This document shows, in pieces, positions 7,454-7,731 of a DNA stretch of 7,731 nt. The stretch lies in the NCBI GenBank assembly GCA_945901145.1, contig CAMDJY010000064.1, positions 1 to 7,731 of the forward strand, given 5' to 3'. The stretch comes from Legionella genomosp. 1. Lineage in GTDB: Bacteria; Pseudomonadota; Gammaproteobacteria; Legionellales; Legionellaceae. Position 1 is the stretch's first letter. The number at the start of each line of letters is the position of its first letter. A model generated the notes under the pieces. That model was not told the origin of the DNA and searched no databases. It was given only the letters and a program-made list of their open reading frames with translations. The position numbers and the translations under genes were made by a program.

Positions 7454-7475
7454 CTGTACATTTGGCTGCTATAAT
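7447..7475 (+). promoter_or_regulatory. Strong extended -10 promoter for the right-edge gene
   Basis: The -35 box TTGGTA (7447-7452) lies over the final Trp codon and stop of metQ. After a 17 bp spacer comes a perfect -10 TATAAT (7470-7475), preceded by TGC, which makes it an extended -10 element. Transcription would start near 7482, about 26 nt before the ATG at 7508. The -35 hexamer is the same as that of the DUF47-pit promoter. This is the best promoter in the window by consensus match. Confidence 0.65.
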
Positions 7476-7507
7476 TTGATACATAATCATCTCAATTTGG
7501 ATATTTT

Positions 7508-7731
7508 ATGAGTATAAGTGGCGCGCTTTATTATGGTTTTTTTGAGTGGGATCATGCCCTTAATTACTATTTCAGAGGTGTGAACGATTATGTGTATCAT
7601 AATAAGTTGTTAAATGAACTCTCAGAAGATGCCAGAAAAAGTATTGTTGATAAATATCGAGCGAGCATTGGGTTACCCGCGAATAAATTAAAGACTGTTG
7701 AGTTTGTCAAAGCCTATACTGAAAGTCGGAA
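7508..7731 (+). CDS. Hypothetical protein, N-terminal part only
   Basis: From the ATG at 7508 the frame is open for 74 codons and leaves the window without a stop. The start MSISGALYYGFFEW is aromatic-rich but not a signal peptide. The rest is soluble and helical in look, with Lys/Asp/Glu and Asn. I do not recognise a family and assign no function. A modest ribosome site (GGA within TTTGGAT, about 7498-7501) lies 6-7 nt before the ATG. The strong promoter at 7447-7475 supports a real gene with its own transcript, separate from metNIQ, although read-through from metQ is possible because no terminator is seen. Confidence 0.65.
   Translation, partial: MSISGALYYGFFEWDHALNYYFRGVNDYVYHNKLLNELSEDARKSIVDKYRASIGLPANKLKTVEFVKAYTESR

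Noticed and set aside
7454..7507. Rho-independent terminator after metQ
   Set aside because: No stem-loop followed by a T-run can be drawn; the stretch is occupied by promoter elements.

Overview
The window reads as chromosomal DNA from a low-GC gammaproteobacterium. Gene content and protein style suggest a host-associated lineage such as the Legionellales/Coxiellaceae, but this is inference; there is no rRNA or other marker to settle it. Two transport operons are ordinary housekeeping genes. The left third is accessory in character.

Left region (1-1916): one long reading frame runs on the minus strand from an ATG at 1782 off the left edge, with no stop in the window (594 codons). It encodes an unrecognised protein with a predicted coiled coil and a long charged, low-complexity tail. 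Its arginine codons are mostly AGA/AGG, unlike the transporter genes to its right. A short intergenic stretch carries its likely promoter.

Middle (1917-2963): a plus-strand remnant of an AAA_14/DUF4143 ATPase that has lost its N-terminal P-loop part. Its 5' end is replaced by unrelated DNA that includes a GC-rich, hairpin-bearing patch. It converges on and overlaps the phosphate transporter gene by 12 bp.

Phosphate operon (2952-4880, minus strand): a DUF47/PhoU-like Pit accessory protein followed 3 bp later by a PiT-family phosphate permease. A good sigma70-type promoter lies just upstream.

Methionine operon (5012-7453, plus strand): metN-metI-metQ, a complete methionine ABC importer (ATPase, permease, lipoprotein) with overlapping genes. 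It diverges from the phosphate operon across a compact intergenic region. The two promoters appear back to back, with an A/T tract between their -35 boxes.

Right edge (7508-7731): the start of another gene of unknown function. It is preceded by a very good extended -10 promoter embedded in the end of metQ.

I see no CRISPR array, RNA gene, intact insertion sequence or convincing multi-gene defence or mobile system. The most unusual items are the left-edge protein and the broken ATPase with its GC-rich junction.
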